Assembly: GCF_025144465.1 (NCBI RefSeq)
Contig: NZ_CP083553.1
Location: 2,850,001 to 2,914,000 of the forward strand
Direction of reading: 5' to 3'
DNA length: 64,000 bases
Origin: Leisingera sp. S132
GTDB lineage: Bacteria > Pseudomonadota > Alphaproteobacteria > Rhodobacterales > Rhodobacteraceae
The position numbers were made by a program, and so were the translations under genes. Within the stretch, counting starts at the first letter, position 1, and every line of letters starts with the position of its first letter. Below the pieces are notes generated by a model. The model searched no databases and was not told where the DNA came from. It saw only the letters and a list, made by a program, of their open reading frames with translations. Of the stretch, positions 16,697-27,366 are shown in pieces.

Positions 16697-17938
16697 ATGA
16701 TGGCGATGAGCAGCGGTATGCCGCAAACAGAAACACCTGCGATTGTTGCCTGCACAGTCAGCCGCGACGTGCAGAATTTCGACCTCCTGATTGAAGACAT
16801 GGAATCCGCTCTGGGTGAGGCCTGGGGCGATCTGGGCTTTACCGAGGCGCTGGCATTCTTTGGCCAGGCGGAAGCGGAACCGCTGCAATTCATCGCCCTG
16901 GCCATCGACAGTGCCGACGAGGGCGACCTGCCGCTGATGGGAGAGATCATCACCCAGGCCAAGGCGCGCGGCATCAAGGTGATTCTGATCGCCGAGGACG
17001 TGACCCCGGCCGCGCTGCACACGCTGCTGCGCCAGGGTGCGGACGAATTTGTCCCCTACCCTCTGCCGGAACAGGAGCTGCAGGCGGCCATCGAGCGGCT
17101 GCAGGCGCCGGCCCCGGCGGCGGCGGCGCCGAACCAGAAACAGCTGCAGTCCGGCAGCCAGCGCGAAGGCGCGGTGATCGTCTGCCACGGCCTGGCCGGC
17201 GGCACCGGCTCCACCACCATGGCGGTCAACCTGGCCTGGGAGCTTGCGGCGCTCAGCGAGCATGAAGAGCCGACCGTCTGCCTGCTGGACCTCGATTTGC
17301 AGGCGGGCTCGGCCGCAACCTATCTGGACCTGCCGCGCCGCGACGCGGTGATGGAGATGCTGGGCGAACCGGAGAACATGGACGAGGATCTGTTCGGCCA
17401 GGCCCTGATCCCGTTCCAGGAGAGGCTGCAGGTCCTGACCGCGCCGGCCGAAATGGTGCCGCTGGATCTGCTGTCGCCCGAGGACATCACCCGGGTCATC
17501 GCGCTGGCCCGCAGCCATTTCGATTTCGTCGTCATCGATATGCCGCACACGCTGGTGCAGTGGACCGAAACGGTGCTGAACCTGGCGCATGTCTATTTTG
17601 CGCTGATCGAGCTGGATATGCGCTCGGCCCAGAACGCGCTGCGGCTGAAGCGGGCGCTGCAGGCCGAAGACCTGCCGTTCGAGAAGCTGCGTTTTGCGCT
17701 GAACCGGGCGCCCAAGTTCACCGATCTGACCGGCAAGAGCCGGGTCAAGCGGATGGCCGAATCCCTGGGGATTTCGATCGACCTGCAGCTGCCTGACGGC
17801 GGCAAGCAGATCCTGCAGAGCTGCGACCACGGCCTGCCGCTGGCCGTCTCTGCCGCGAAGAACCCGTTGCGCAAGGAAATCGCCAAGCTTGCAGCCTCGC
17901 TGCACGAGCTGGGCCGCAGTGAAGCAGAAGCCGCCTGA
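16697..17938 (+). CDS. cpaE: Tad pilus localisation ATPase-like protein CpaE/TadZ
   Basis: MinD/ParA-superfamily protein that places the Tad machinery at the cell pole. The 413-residue product has an N-terminal receiver-like domain (about 15-130, GIKVILIAEDVTPAALHTLLRQGADEF), an Ala/Pro linker, and a MinD-like domain. The Walker A region reads GLAGGTGSTT at 165-174, lacking both lysines of the normal KGGxGKTT; degenerate P-loops are known in TadZ. The frame opens with ATG at 16697, 16700 and 16706; the AAGG at 16693 fits the third best (MSSGM...). Confidence 0.93.
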   Translation: MMAMSSGMPQTETPAIVACTVSRDVQNFDLLIEDMESALGEAWGDLGFTEALAFFGQAEAEPLQFIALAIDSADEGDLPLMGEIITQAKARGIKVILIAEDVTPAALHTLLRQGADEFVPYPLPEQELQAAIERLQAPAPAAAAPNQKQLQSGSQREGAVIVCHGLAGGTGSTTMAVNLAWELAALSEHEEPTVCLLDLDLQAGSAATYLDLPRRDAVMEMLGEPENMDEDLFGQALIPFQERLQVLTAPAEMVPLDLLSPEDITRVIALARSHFDFVVIDMPHTLVQWTETVLNLAHVYFALIELDMRSAQNALRLKRALQAEDLPFEKLRFALNRAPKFTDLTGKSRVKRMAESLGISIDLQLPDGGKQILQSCDHGLPLAVSAAKNPLRKEIAKLAASLHELGRSEAEAA

Positions 17939-17962
17939 ACGGCTTGAATTGGGGGTGAGTTG

Positions 17963-19398
<1,436 letters not shown>

Positions 19399-19399
<1 letters not shown>

Positions 19400-20367
19400 T
19401 GGAACTGAGTGCCGAACCGCTTATCTACGGCGCGATCTTCTTTGGGATCCTGGCGCTGGTTGAAGGCCTGTATCTGTTTGTCTTTGGCAAATCCATCAGC
19501 CTGAACAGCAAGGTCAACCGCCGGCTGGAAATGATGGAGAAGGGCAACAACCGCGAGCAGGTGCTGGAGCAGCTGCGCAAGGAGATGGGCCAGCACGCCA
19601 AATCGCAGTCGATCCCGCTGTATTCGCTGCTGTCCGAACGGGCGCAGAAGGCGGCCATCGCCTTTTCCCCCAAACAGCTGATCGTGATCATGGCCGGGCT
19701 GGCCGGGCTGGCCTTTGTCGGGCTCAGCATCGGCACTGCGGCGCCGCTGCCGGTCCGCATTCTGGGTGCCGTGATCATCGGTGTCGGCGCGGTGTTCTTC
19801 TGGGTCAACAAGAAGGCGGCCAAGCGCATGGCGCTGATCGAGGAACAGCTGCCGGATGCGGTGGAATTGATGGTGCGCTCCTTGCGCGTCGGCCACCCGT
19901 TCACCTCCGCCATTCAGATCGTTGCCAACGAAGTCGAGGACCCGCTGGCCACAGAATTCGGCGTCATCTCCGATGAATGCGCCTATGGCCGTGATGTCGG
20001 CGAGGCGCTCAAGGAGATGGCAGAGCGGCTGGACATGCAGGACATGCGGTTCCTGGCGGTTGCGGTGACCATCCAGCAGCAATCGGGCGGCAACCTGGCC
20101 GAAGTCCTGGCCGGCCTGGCAAAGGTGATCCGCGCCCGCTTCCGCCTGTTCCGCCGCGTCAAGGCGATCACCGCCGAGGCGCAGTGGTCCGGCAAGTTCC
20201 TGTCCGGTTTCCCGCTGCTGTGCCTGATCGGGATCCTGGTCAAGGACCCCAACTACTATGACGACGTGATGGACCATGCCTGGTTTATCCCTGCCTGTTT
20301 CGCAGTTGGCATCATGCTGACCGTCAATTTGATTGTCATGCGCGTGCTGACCAACATCAAAGTCTAA
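19399..20367 (+). CDS. tadB: Tad pilus inner-membrane platform protein TadB
   Basis: A T2SF-type polytopic platform protein of 322 residues. Hydrophobic spans lie at about 8-28, two near 95-140 and two near the C terminus (about 270-315). The cytoplasmic T2SSF domain contains LPDAVELMVRSLRVGHPFTSAIQIVANE and QQQSGGNLAEVLAGLAKVIR. It overlaps the cpaF stop by one base at ATGA and is followed by its paralogue tadC. Confidence 0.95.
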
Positions 20368-20377
20368 GGAGCGGACC

Positions 20378-21361
20378 GTGGATTTTCTGACCAGTATCGA
20401 AGACTTCCTCACCTCGCAGTTCGGCCCGTTCGGCCCGCTTCTGGCGCTTGGCATTGCGGGCTTGTTCATGATCCTGCTGGCCATTCCGCTGCTGATGAAC
20501 CAGCGGGAAGACCCGCTGAAGAAGCTGCAGAAGAACATCAGGCCGGAAACCCGGCAGTCGCCGCAGAAAGAGCGGCTGCGGCAGACCGGCCGCAATGAAC
20601 AGCTGCAGAAATTCGCCAATTTCCTGGAACCTCAGAACGAGGAAGAGCTGTCCGCGATGGCGCTGAAACTGCGGCAGGCGGGCTATATCTCCAAAGACTC
20701 CGTGCGGCTGTTCCACTTTGCCCAGTTTGCGCTGGGGCTGGTCGGGCTGATGGGCGGACTGTTCTTTGTCTACGTTCTGAAGGCGGATGTGGAATTTGAC
20801 GGCCAGCAGATGGCCATCCGCATCCTCGCCCCGGCGGCTGCGTGCTATTTCCTGCCGCGTTACTGGATCACCCGGCGCATCGCGGCCCGCAAGGAGGCGA
20901 TCACTGACGCGTTCCCGGATGCGCTGGACATGATGCTGGTCTGCGTCGAGGCAGGCCAGTCGCTGGATCAGGCCATCGTAAGGGTGGCCGCGGAGCTGCA
21001 CAGTTCCTACCCGGAACTGTCGGAGGAATTCCAGGTGGTTGCCCATGAAATGAAGGCGGGCAAGGACAAGGACAAGGTGCTGCGCGATTTCGCCACCCGC
21101 TGCGGGGTGATGGATGTCTCCTCCTTTGTGACGGTGATGATCCAATCCTCCAGCTTTGGCACCTCGATCGCCGACGCGCTGCGGGTTTACGCGGGCGAGA
21201 TGCGCGACAAACGGGTGATGCGGGCAGAAGAGGCCGCAAACAAGTTGCCTGTGAAGATGACACTTGCCACAATGGGGCTGACAGTTCCGCCGCTGCTGAT
21301 CATCCTGGTCGGCCCTTCGGCGCAGAACATCGCAAATCTGGGCAATCTGGGACCCCAATAA
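20378..21361 (+). CDS. tadC: Tad pilus inner-membrane platform protein TadC
   Basis: Second T2SF-type platform protein, 327 residues, paralogous to TadB. It starts at a GTG (20378) preceded by AAGGAGCGG. An N-terminal span (about 18-40), two central spans (about 120-165) and a C-terminal span (about 295-320) frame the T2SSF domain, which contains FPDALDMMLVCVEAGQSLDQAIVRVAAEL and SFVTVMIQSSSFGTSIADALRVYA. Its stop overlaps the next start (TAATG), so the TPR lipoprotein is coupled to it. Confidence 0.94.
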   Translation: MDFLTSIEDFLTSQFGPFGPLLALGIAGLFMILLAIPLLMNQREDPLKKLQKNIRPETRQSPQKERLRQTGRNEQLQKFANFLEPQNEEELSAMALKLRQAGYISKDSVRLFHFAQFALGLVGLMGGLFFVYVLKADVEFDGQQMAIRILAPAAACYFLPRYWITRRIAARKEAITDAFPDALDMMLVCVEAGQSLDQAIVRVAAELHSSYPELSEEFQVVAHEMKAGKDKDKVLRDFATRCGVMDVSSFVTVMIQSSSFGTSIADALRVYAGEMRDKRVMRAEEAANKLPVKMTLATMGLTVPPLLIILVGPSAQNIANLGNLGPQ

Positions 21362-21951
21362 TGAATTTGACAGAACGGGCACCCGCTGCCCGGCTGCTCC
21401 TGGCCCTCACCGCCGCCAGCGCTGTTGCGCTGGCGGCTTCATGTGCGCCGGGCGGTTTGAGACAAGACAAGGGCAGCCCCTGGGCGCCGGGCGCGGACCT
21501 GCGCGGCGAAGAGGCCGACGGGCTGGTGGTCGGCAACCGGCTGATGGCTGCGGGAGAGTACAATCTGGCGCTTGAGGCCTTTACCCGGGCAGCGCTGGAT
21601 CATGGTCTGACACCGGAAGTCCTGTCCGGCATGGGCAGCGCCCAGCTGGGCCTGCGGCGGCTGGGACAGGCCGAGGACCTGCTGCGCCAGGCCGTGGCCG
21701 CCGATCCGGACTGGCCGGAACCGATGAACAATCTGGGTGTTACGCTGATGGAACGCGGCAAGACCGCCGAAGCCGTGCAGGTGTTCCATCGCGCCTACGC
21801 GCTCGACAATGGCGAAAGTGACGCAATCCGCGATAATTTGCGCCTGGCTCTCGCAAAACTTGAAAATCCTGCGCATACTGCTCCGCAAAAAGAAGACTAC
21901 AAATTGGTGCGGCAGGGCGGCGGCAGCTACCTGATTCGCCAGACACCATAA
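21361..21951 (+). CDS. tadD: TPR lipoprotein TadD
   Basis: A 196-residue secreted protein with a lipobox-like end of the signal peptide (ALAASC, Cys at about 28) and tetratricopeptide repeats from about residue 55 to 155 (AAGEYNLALEAFTRAALDHGLTPEVLSGMGSAQ-type unit, then PEPMNNLGVTLMERGKTAEA). TadD family pilotins assist secretin assembly. The start overlaps the tadC stop by one base. Confidence 0.88.
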   Translation: MNLTERAPAARLLLALTAASAVALAASCAPGGLRQDKGSPWAPGADLRGEEADGLVVGNRLMAAGEYNLALEAFTRAALDHGLTPEVLSGMGSAQLGLRRLGQAEDLLRQAVAADPDWPEPMNNLGVTLMERGKTAEAVQVFHRAYALDNGESDAIRDNLRLALAKLENPAHTAPQKEDYKLVRQGGGSYLIRQTP

Positions 21952-21981
21952 CAGAGGCAGAGCAGTAAAAGGGACGCACCA

Positions 21982-22830
21982 ATGCGCCAGCAGATTATCC
22001 TATCCGCTTCTCTGGCAGGGGCGCTGGTCCTGTCGGCCTGCGCGGACAAAGCCGATGAATCCGTCGAACGTGCCTTGCAGGAAGTGAACGTCATCGACGA
22101 AAGCAATCTCAACGATGTGATGCTGAACGTGGCCGACCCGAATGAAGCGGTGGCCCATTTCCAGCGCACCATCAGGAACAGCCCGGACCGGATCGAACTG
22201 CACCGCGGCCTGGCGCATTCGCTGATCCGCGCCAAGCGCAACACCGAAGCCGCCGTTGCCTGGAAGCAGGTTGTGTCAATGAAGGATACCACCAGCGAGG
22301 ACCGCGTCCACCTTGCCGGCGCGCTGGTGCGCAGCGGTGCTTGGGATGAGGCCAAGGCGGAACTGGACAAGGTGCCGCCGACCTATGAAACCTATGAGCG
22401 TTACCGGCTCGAGGCTGTTGTCGCCGACGCCAACAAGGACTGGAAGCGCGCCGACAGCTTTTATGAAATCGCGGTTGGGCTGACCACCACGCCCGCCAAG
22501 ATCATGAATAACTGGGGTTACTCCAAGCTGACCCGCGGCGATTTCACAGGCGCCGAGCGGCTGTTCGGCGACGCGATCCGTCAGGACCAGAGCCTGTTCA
22601 CCGCCAAGAACAACCTTGTTCTGGCCCGCGGCGCACAGCGCAATTACAGCCTGCCGGTGATCCCGCTGAAACAGACCGAACGCGCCCTGCTGCTGCACAC
22701 GCTGGCGCTGTCCGCGATCAAGCAGGGCGACGTCAAGGTGGGCGAAAACCTGCTGCGCGAAGCGATTGCCACCCACCCGCAGCACTTTGAAGAGGCCGCG
22801 CGCTCTTTGGCGGCGCTGGAAAACGGCTGA
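21982..22830 (+). CDS. Second TPR lipoprotein of the tad locus
   Basis: A 282-residue lipoprotein with a canonical lipobox LVLSAC (Cys20) and TPR-like helices across most of the protein (about 45-280), for example NSPDRIELHRGLAHSLIRAKRNTEAAVAWKQ and KIMNNWGYSKLTRGDFTGAERLFGDAI. It is longer than the preceding TadD and is likely a second pilotin or assembly factor. The ribosome binding site is weak (AAAAGGGACG). The next gene starts four bases after its stop. Confidence 0.87.
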   Translation: MRQQIILSASLAGALVLSACADKADESVERALQEVNVIDESNLNDVMLNVADPNEAVAHFQRTIRNSPDRIELHRGLAHSLIRAKRNTEAAVAWKQVVSMKDTTSEDRVHLAGALVRSGAWDEAKAELDKVPPTYETYERYRLEAVVADANKDWKRADSFYEIAVGLTTTPAKIMNNWGYSKLTRGDFTGAERLFGDAIRQDQSLFTAKNNLVLARGAQRNYSLPVIPLKQTERALLLHTLALSAIKQGDVKVGENLLREAIATHPQHFEEAARSLAALENG

Positions 22831-22833
22831 GCC

Positions 22834-23331
22834 ATGCAGTTCCCGGCCCATGCCGCCCTGTGGTTCCTGCCGTTCGTGCTGCCGCTGTGCTACACGGTGG
22901 CGCTGACTGACCTGCGCGGCATGCGTATTCCCAATTGGGCCGTTGACCTGCTGGCGGCGGTCTATGTGGTGATCGGCGCTCTGGTTATGCCCAGCTGGGC
23001 AGACTACGGCTGGCAGCTGCTGCATCTGCCCATCGGCATCGCCCTGGGGTTCCTGTTCTATGCCGCCGGGGCCGTTGGCGCCGGCGACGCCAAGTTTGCG
23101 GGCGCCGCGGCGCCGTTCATCGCGCTGGGTGACTTGCGGTTCCTGATGGTGGTTTTTGCCGCCACCCTGCTGGCCGGCTTTACCGCGCACCGGATTGCCA
23201 AATACACCCGCCTGCGGCAGCTGGCGCCGCAATGGCAAAGCTGGGACACCGGCAAGAGCTTCCCGATGGGCCTGTGCCTGGGGGCCACGCTGGCCATCTA
23301 CCTGGGCCTGGCTGCCAAGTTCGGCAGCTGA
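22834..23331 (+). CDS. tadV: Tad prepilin peptidase (TadV/CpaA type)
   Basis: Inner-membrane aspartic protease that cleaves the Flp prepilins at Gly-Ala. The 165-residue length is that of the short TadV/CpaA class, without the methyltransferase domain of PilD. The two catalytic aspartates are visible: Asp26 in LTDLRGMRIPN and Asp85 in GAGDAKF. Several hydrophobic spans follow. It is the last gene of the row and is followed by a 10-bp stem hairpin. Confidence 0.93.
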   Translation: MQFPAHAALWFLPFVLPLCYTVALTDLRGMRIPNWAVDLLAAVYVVIGALVMPSWADYGWQLLHLPIGIALGFLFYAAGAVGAGDAKFAGAAAPFIALGDLRFLMVVFAATLLAGFTAHRIAKYTRLRQLAPQWQSWDTGKSFPMGLCLGATLAIYLGLAAKFGS

Positions 23332-23339
23332 TGCCGTCA

Positions 23340-23364
23340 GGCACCGCCGCGCGCCGGCGGTGCC
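23340..23364 (+). terminator. Hairpin at the end of the tad operon
   Basis: GGCACCGCCG (23340-23349) pairs perfectly with CGGCGGTGCC (23355-23364). It lies nine bases after the prepilin peptidase stop. There is no T-run, so it is a weak or rho-assisted terminator, or an mRNA end-protecting hairpin. Confidence 0.55.
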
Positions 23365-23512
23365 CCTGATGGTTCGGCCCGTGACGGATTTCACGGCGCT
23401 TTCGCGGAAATGCTGCAGCTCTGCCCCGCTGTTGCCACAGTCCTGAATAGTCTGTTTCCAGAAGCGCCCCGTCTGCCGGGGCCGGATACGGATATCAGGA
23501 ACAGGCACCGCC

Positions 23513-24820
23513 ATGAACATGCAAAACCTCGCCGTTGTGGCCCCGCCCGCCCCCAAGGGGCTGGAACAGATGCAGCTGCCGGTGGTGATGATGCGGGATA
23601 TCCTGCTCAAGACCATCTTCCGCAAAAACGTGGAAAATGTGACCGAGATCGCCGAGGCGATCTGCCTGCCGTCCTCTGTCACCCAGGAGCTGGTGGACAT
23701 GGCCCGCGAGCAGCGCCTGCTGGAGGCCACCGGCACGCTGAATGCCAACAGCGGCAACGAAATGGGCTACCAGCTGACCGATGCGGGCAAGGCGCGGGCG
23801 CTGGATGCGCTGAGCCAGTCCGAATACTTCGGTGCCATGCCGGTTCCGCTGGCGGTCTATCGCGAACAGGTGAAGCGCCAGTCGATCCGCAACATCCAGG
23901 TGACCCGGGACCAGCTGACCAATGCGATGGGCCATCTGGTGCTGCCGGACAGCCTGCTGGATCACCTCGGCCCGGCGGTGAGCGCCGGCCGTTCGATCCT
24001 GATGTACGGCCCGCCGGGGAACGGTAAGTCCTCGATCTCCAACGGCATCCGCGATGCGCTGGGGGATCATGTCTATGTGCCGCGCGCCATCGAATACGCG
24101 GGCCAGGTGATCACCGTCTATGATCCGATCGTGCACACCGCGGTCGAGCAGGAGCAGGAAGATCCCAACGCGCTGCGCCGCCGCCGCCGTTTTGACGAGC
24201 GTTACGTGATGTGCGAACGCCCCACCGTGATCACCGGCGGCGAACTGTCGCTGGACATGCTGGACCTGGTCTACAACCCGACTGCACGCACCTATCAGGC
24301 GCCGCTGCAGCTGAAATCCACCGGCGGCATCTTCATCGTCGACGACCTCGGCCGCCAGGCAGAGCCGCCGCAGTCGCTGGTCAACCGCTGGATTGTTCCG
24401 CTGGAAGAAAGCAAGGACATCCTGGCGCTGCAATCGGGCGAAAAATTCGAAGTGCCCTTTGACACGCTGGTGATCTTCTCCACCAACTTCCACCCGAATG
24501 AGATCTTTGACCAGGCGGCGCTGCGCCGGATCTTCTTCAAGATCAAGATCGACGGGCCGAACCAGGAGAACTTCCTCAAGATCTTTGCCATGGTGGCCCG
24601 CAAGAAGGGCATGCCGCTGGACGAGGCGGCGCTGGTGCATCTGCTGAAGAAGAAGTACCCGACGATCAACAACATCTACGCCAACTACCAGCCGGTGTTC
24701 CTGATCGACCAGATGATTTCCATCTGCGAGTTCGAGGGCATCCCCTACCAGATGTCGCCGGAGCTGATCGACCGGGCCTGGGCGAACATGTTCGTCAAGG
24801 ACGAGCACATCGTAAAGTGA
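23513..24820 (+). CDS. AAA+ ATPase with N-terminal winged-helix-like region, tad-linked
   Basis: A 435-residue soluble protein. The first about 100 residues look like a winged helix (VTEIAEAICLPSSVTQELVDMAREQRLL, then GYQLTDAGKARALDAL). The ATPase core has Walker A GPPGNGKS at 166-173, Walker B IFIVDD at 273-278 and a sensor-1-like VIFSTNF near 330. A basic run of five Arg lies at 222-226. Proteins of this type occur beside tad loci, but their job is not established; control of pilus assembly is possible. It has its own 180-bp upstream region. Confidence 0.85.
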   Translation: MNMQNLAVVAPPAPKGLEQMQLPVVMMRDILLKTIFRKNVENVTEIAEAICLPSSVTQELVDMAREQRLLEATGTLNANSGNEMGYQLTDAGKARALDALSQSEYFGAMPVPLAVYREQVKRQSIRNIQVTRDQLTNAMGHLVLPDSLLDHLGPAVSAGRSILMYGPPGNGKSSISNGIRDALGDHVYVPRAIEYAGQVITVYDPIVHTAVEQEQEDPNALRRRRRFDERYVMCERPTVITGGELSLDMLDLVYNPTARTYQAPLQLKSTGGIFIVDDLGRQAEPPQSLVNRWIVPLEESKDILALQSGEKFEVPFDTLVIFSTNFHPNEIFDQAALRRIFFKIKIDGPNQENFLKIFAMVARKKGMPLDEAALVHLLKKKYPTINNIYANYQPVFLIDQMISICEFEGIPYQMSPELIDRAWANMFVKDEHIVK

Positions 24821-24842
24821 CACCGGGACTGGCTCCGGTGGC

Positions 24843-24890
24843 GGCAAGAGTTTTCAAAAACTCTTGCCAAAACTTTTCGAAAAGTTTTGG
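24843..24890. repeat. Two adjoining perfect palindromes
   Basis: The first arm GGCAAGAGTTTT (24843-24854) pairs with AAAACTCTTGCC (24857-24868) around two bases. The second is a perfect 24-bp palindrome (24867-24890) centred on TTTTCGAAAA. They share two bases. Such A+T-rich palindromes stand out from the surrounding G+C-rich DNA and resemble dispersed intergenic repeats of roseobacters; they may also end transcription in both directions. Confidence 0.75.
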
Positions 24891-24911
24891 GCCTTCCTCT
24901 AATAAGGACGG

Positions 24912-27329
24912 ATGAGCGAACTCCCAAAGTCCATTGAAACCTGGTTCAGTGCCCGCGGCTGGACCATCCACCCGCACCAGCGCGCCATGCTGGAGCGGGC
25001 CGGGGCGCCCTGCACCCTGCTGATCGCCCCGACCGGCGGCGGCAAGACCATGGCGGGCTTCCTGCCGACACTGGCGGAACTGGCCGATGGGTCCCACGAC
25101 GGGCTGCACACGCTCTATATCTCGCCGCTCAAGGCGCTGGCCGCGGATATCAAGCGCAACCTGCGCGCGCCGGTTGAGGAAATCGGCCTGCCAATCCGCA
25201 TCGACGACCGGACTGGCGACACGCCGGCCAGCCGCAAGAAGCGCCAGCGCGCCGACCCGCCGCATATCCTGCTGACCACCCCCGAAAGCCTGGCGTTGCT
25301 CACCTCCTACGAGGACGCCGCACGGACCTTCAAGGGCCTCAGGCGGGTGGTGGTGGATGAGATCCACGCGCTGGCCGAAAGCAAGCGCGGCGACCAGCTG
25401 ATGCTGGCGCTGGCGCGGCTGCAGACGTTGTGTCCGGATCTGCGCCGGGTGGGCCTGTCGGCCACGGTGGACGACCCGCAGGCCATTGCCCGCTACCTCG
25501 CCCGCCATCCCGACCCCTGCGATATCGTGCTGGCCGATCCCGGCCCTGCACCGGACATAAGGATGCTGGAAACCAAAGAAGCCCCGCCCTGGGCCGGCGG
25601 CGGCGCGGCCTATGCAATCCCGGCGGTGATGGAGCAGATCAAGGCCCACAAGACCACGCTGATCTTCCACAACACCCGCGCTCAGGCCGAGATCTTCTTT
25701 CACAACCTCTGGCTTGCCAATGAGGACGCGCTGCCGATCGGCATCCACCACGGTTCGCTCGACCGGGTTCAGCGGGAGCGGGTGGAGGCGGCGATGGTCC
25801 GAGGCGAGCTGCGCGCGATCATCTGCACCGGCTCGCTGGACCTCGGCATTGACTGGGGCGACGTGGATCTGGTGATCCAGATCGGTGCGCCCAAGAACGT
25901 GAAACGCCTGGTGCAGCGCATCGGCCGCGCCAACCACCGCTACAACGCGCCGTCCAAGGCGCTGCTGGTGCCTGCCAACCGCTTTGAAGTGGTCGAATGC
26001 CGCGCCGCACTGGAGGCCGTGCGCGAAAACGATCTGGACGGCGACCCGCGCGGGCCCGGCCCCCGCGACGTGCTGTGCCAGCACATCCTGATCGCCGCCT
26101 GCGCCGGCCCGTTTGACGCAAATGAGCTTTATGCAGAGATGACCCAAGCCGGCGCCTATTCCAGCCTGACCCGCGCCGCGTTTGATGCCTGCCTCACCTT
26201 CTGCGCCACCGGCGGTTACGCGCTGAAAGCATACGACCAATGGCAGCGCCTGCTGCAGCGCCCGGACGGCAAGTGGCAGCTGCGCGACCCGCGCGCGGCG
26301 CAGCGCATCCGCATGAACCTCGGCACCATCCAGGACGCCGACCTGATCAAGGTCCGCCTGAAACGCAGCCGCGGCGGCAAGCCCTTGGGCGAGGTGGAGG
26401 AAGCCTTTGCTGCCACTCTGACCCCCGGCGACACCTTTCTGATCGGCGGCCAGACCGTGCGCTACGAGGGGCTGCGCGAAATGACCGTCGAGGTCAGCCG
26501 TAATCCGGGCAGGAAGCCCAAGATCGCGGTGTTCTCCGGCACCAAATTCGCCACCTCCACCCAGCTCAGCGCCCGCATCCTGAAGATGTTTAAACAGGAC
26601 AGCTGGCCCTCCCTGCCCCGTCACACCGCCGAGTGGCTGGAGCTGCAGCGCGAAGTCTCCGAACTGCCCCGCGCAGGCCAATTGCTGATCGAGAGCTTCC
26701 CGCATGACAGCCGCAAGCACATCTGCATCTACGGCTTCGCCGGCCGCAACGCCCAGCAGACCCTGGGCCTCTTGCTGACCAAACGGATGGAGGAACTGGG
26801 GCTTGATCCCTTGGGTTTTGTCGCCACCGACTACGCCACCCTGATCTGGGGGCTGCAAGAGATCGCAGACCCAGCCCCGCTGTTCGGCCCGGACGCCTTG
26901 CGTGACGGGCTGGAGGGCTGGCTGGCCGGCAATGCGGTGATGAAACGCGCCTTCCGCGGTGCAGCCACCATCGCGGGCCTCATAGAGCGCAACACGCCGG
27001 GCGCACGCAAGAACGGGCGGCAGGCGGCGTTTTCCTCCGACATCCTCTATGACACGCTCAGGAAATACGACCCTGATCACCTGCTGATGGACGTCACCCG
27101 CGAGGAAGCCCTGCGCGGGCTGGTGGATTTCGGCCGCATCGAGGAGATGCTGGAGCGGACACGCGGCCGTATCACGCTCAGGCGGCTGGGCCGGATTTCC
27201 CCCCTCGCGGCCCCCTTACTGCTGGAGGCTGGAAAGGTCCCGGTCAAAGGCGCGGCGGAGGAGAAACTGCTGCAGCAGGAGGCCGCGGCGCTGATGCGGC
27301 AATCCGGGCTGGACCAGCTGCCGCAATAG
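24912..27329 (+). CDS. Ligase-associated DEXH-box DNA helicase (Lhr-like)
   Basis: A superfamily 2 helicase of 805 residues, the normal length for the ligase-associated Lhr-type family that is encoded with an ATP-dependent DNA ligase, an exonuclease and PdeM in many bacteria. Motif I is TGGGKT at 41-46 and motif II DEIH at 149-152; motif III SAT (VGLSATVDD), motif IV IFHNTRAQAE and motif VI VQRIGRANHR follow. The C-terminal half carries the Lhr-specific winged-helix and beta-barrel regions. PdeM follows 37 bases later. Confidence 0.94.
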   Translation: MSELPKSIETWFSARGWTIHPHQRAMLERAGAPCTLLIAPTGGGKTMAGFLPTLAELADGSHDGLHTLYISPLKALAADIKRNLRAPVEEIGLPIRIDDRTGDTPASRKKRQRADPPHILLTTPESLALLTSYEDAARTFKGLRRVVVDEIHALAESKRGDQLMLALARLQTLCPDLRRVGLSATVDDPQAIARYLARHPDPCDIVLADPGPAPDIRMLETKEAPPWAGGGAAYAIPAVMEQIKAHKTTLIFHNTRAQAEIFFHNLWLANEDALPIGIHHGSLDRVQRERVEAAMVRGELRAIICTGSLDLGIDWGDVDLVIQIGAPKNVKRLVQRIGRANHRYNAPSKALLVPANRFEVVECRAALEAVRENDLDGDPRGPGPRDVLCQHILIAACAGPFDANELYAEMTQAGAYSSLTRAAFDACLTFCATGGYALKAYDQWQRLLQRPDGKWQLRDPRAAQRIRMNLGTIQDADLIKVRLKRSRGGKPLGEVEEAFAATLTPGDTFLIGGQTVRYEGLREMTVEVSRNPGRKPKIAVFSGTKFATSTQLSARILKMFKQDSWPSLPRHTAEWLELQREVSELPRAGQLLIESFPHDSRKHICIYGFAGRNAQQTLGLLLTKRMEELGLDPLGFVATDYATLIWGLQEIADPAPLFGPDALRDGLEGWLAGNAVMKRAFRGAATIAGLIERNTPGARKNGRQAAFSSDILYDTLRKYDPDHLLMDVTREEALRGLVDFGRIEEMLERTRGRITLRRLGRISPLAAPLLLEAGKVPVKGAAEEKLLQQEAAALMRQSGLDQLPQ

Positions 27330-27366
27330 CCCTTGCCAGCCCGACTGTGACCGGTAAACCCAAGCC

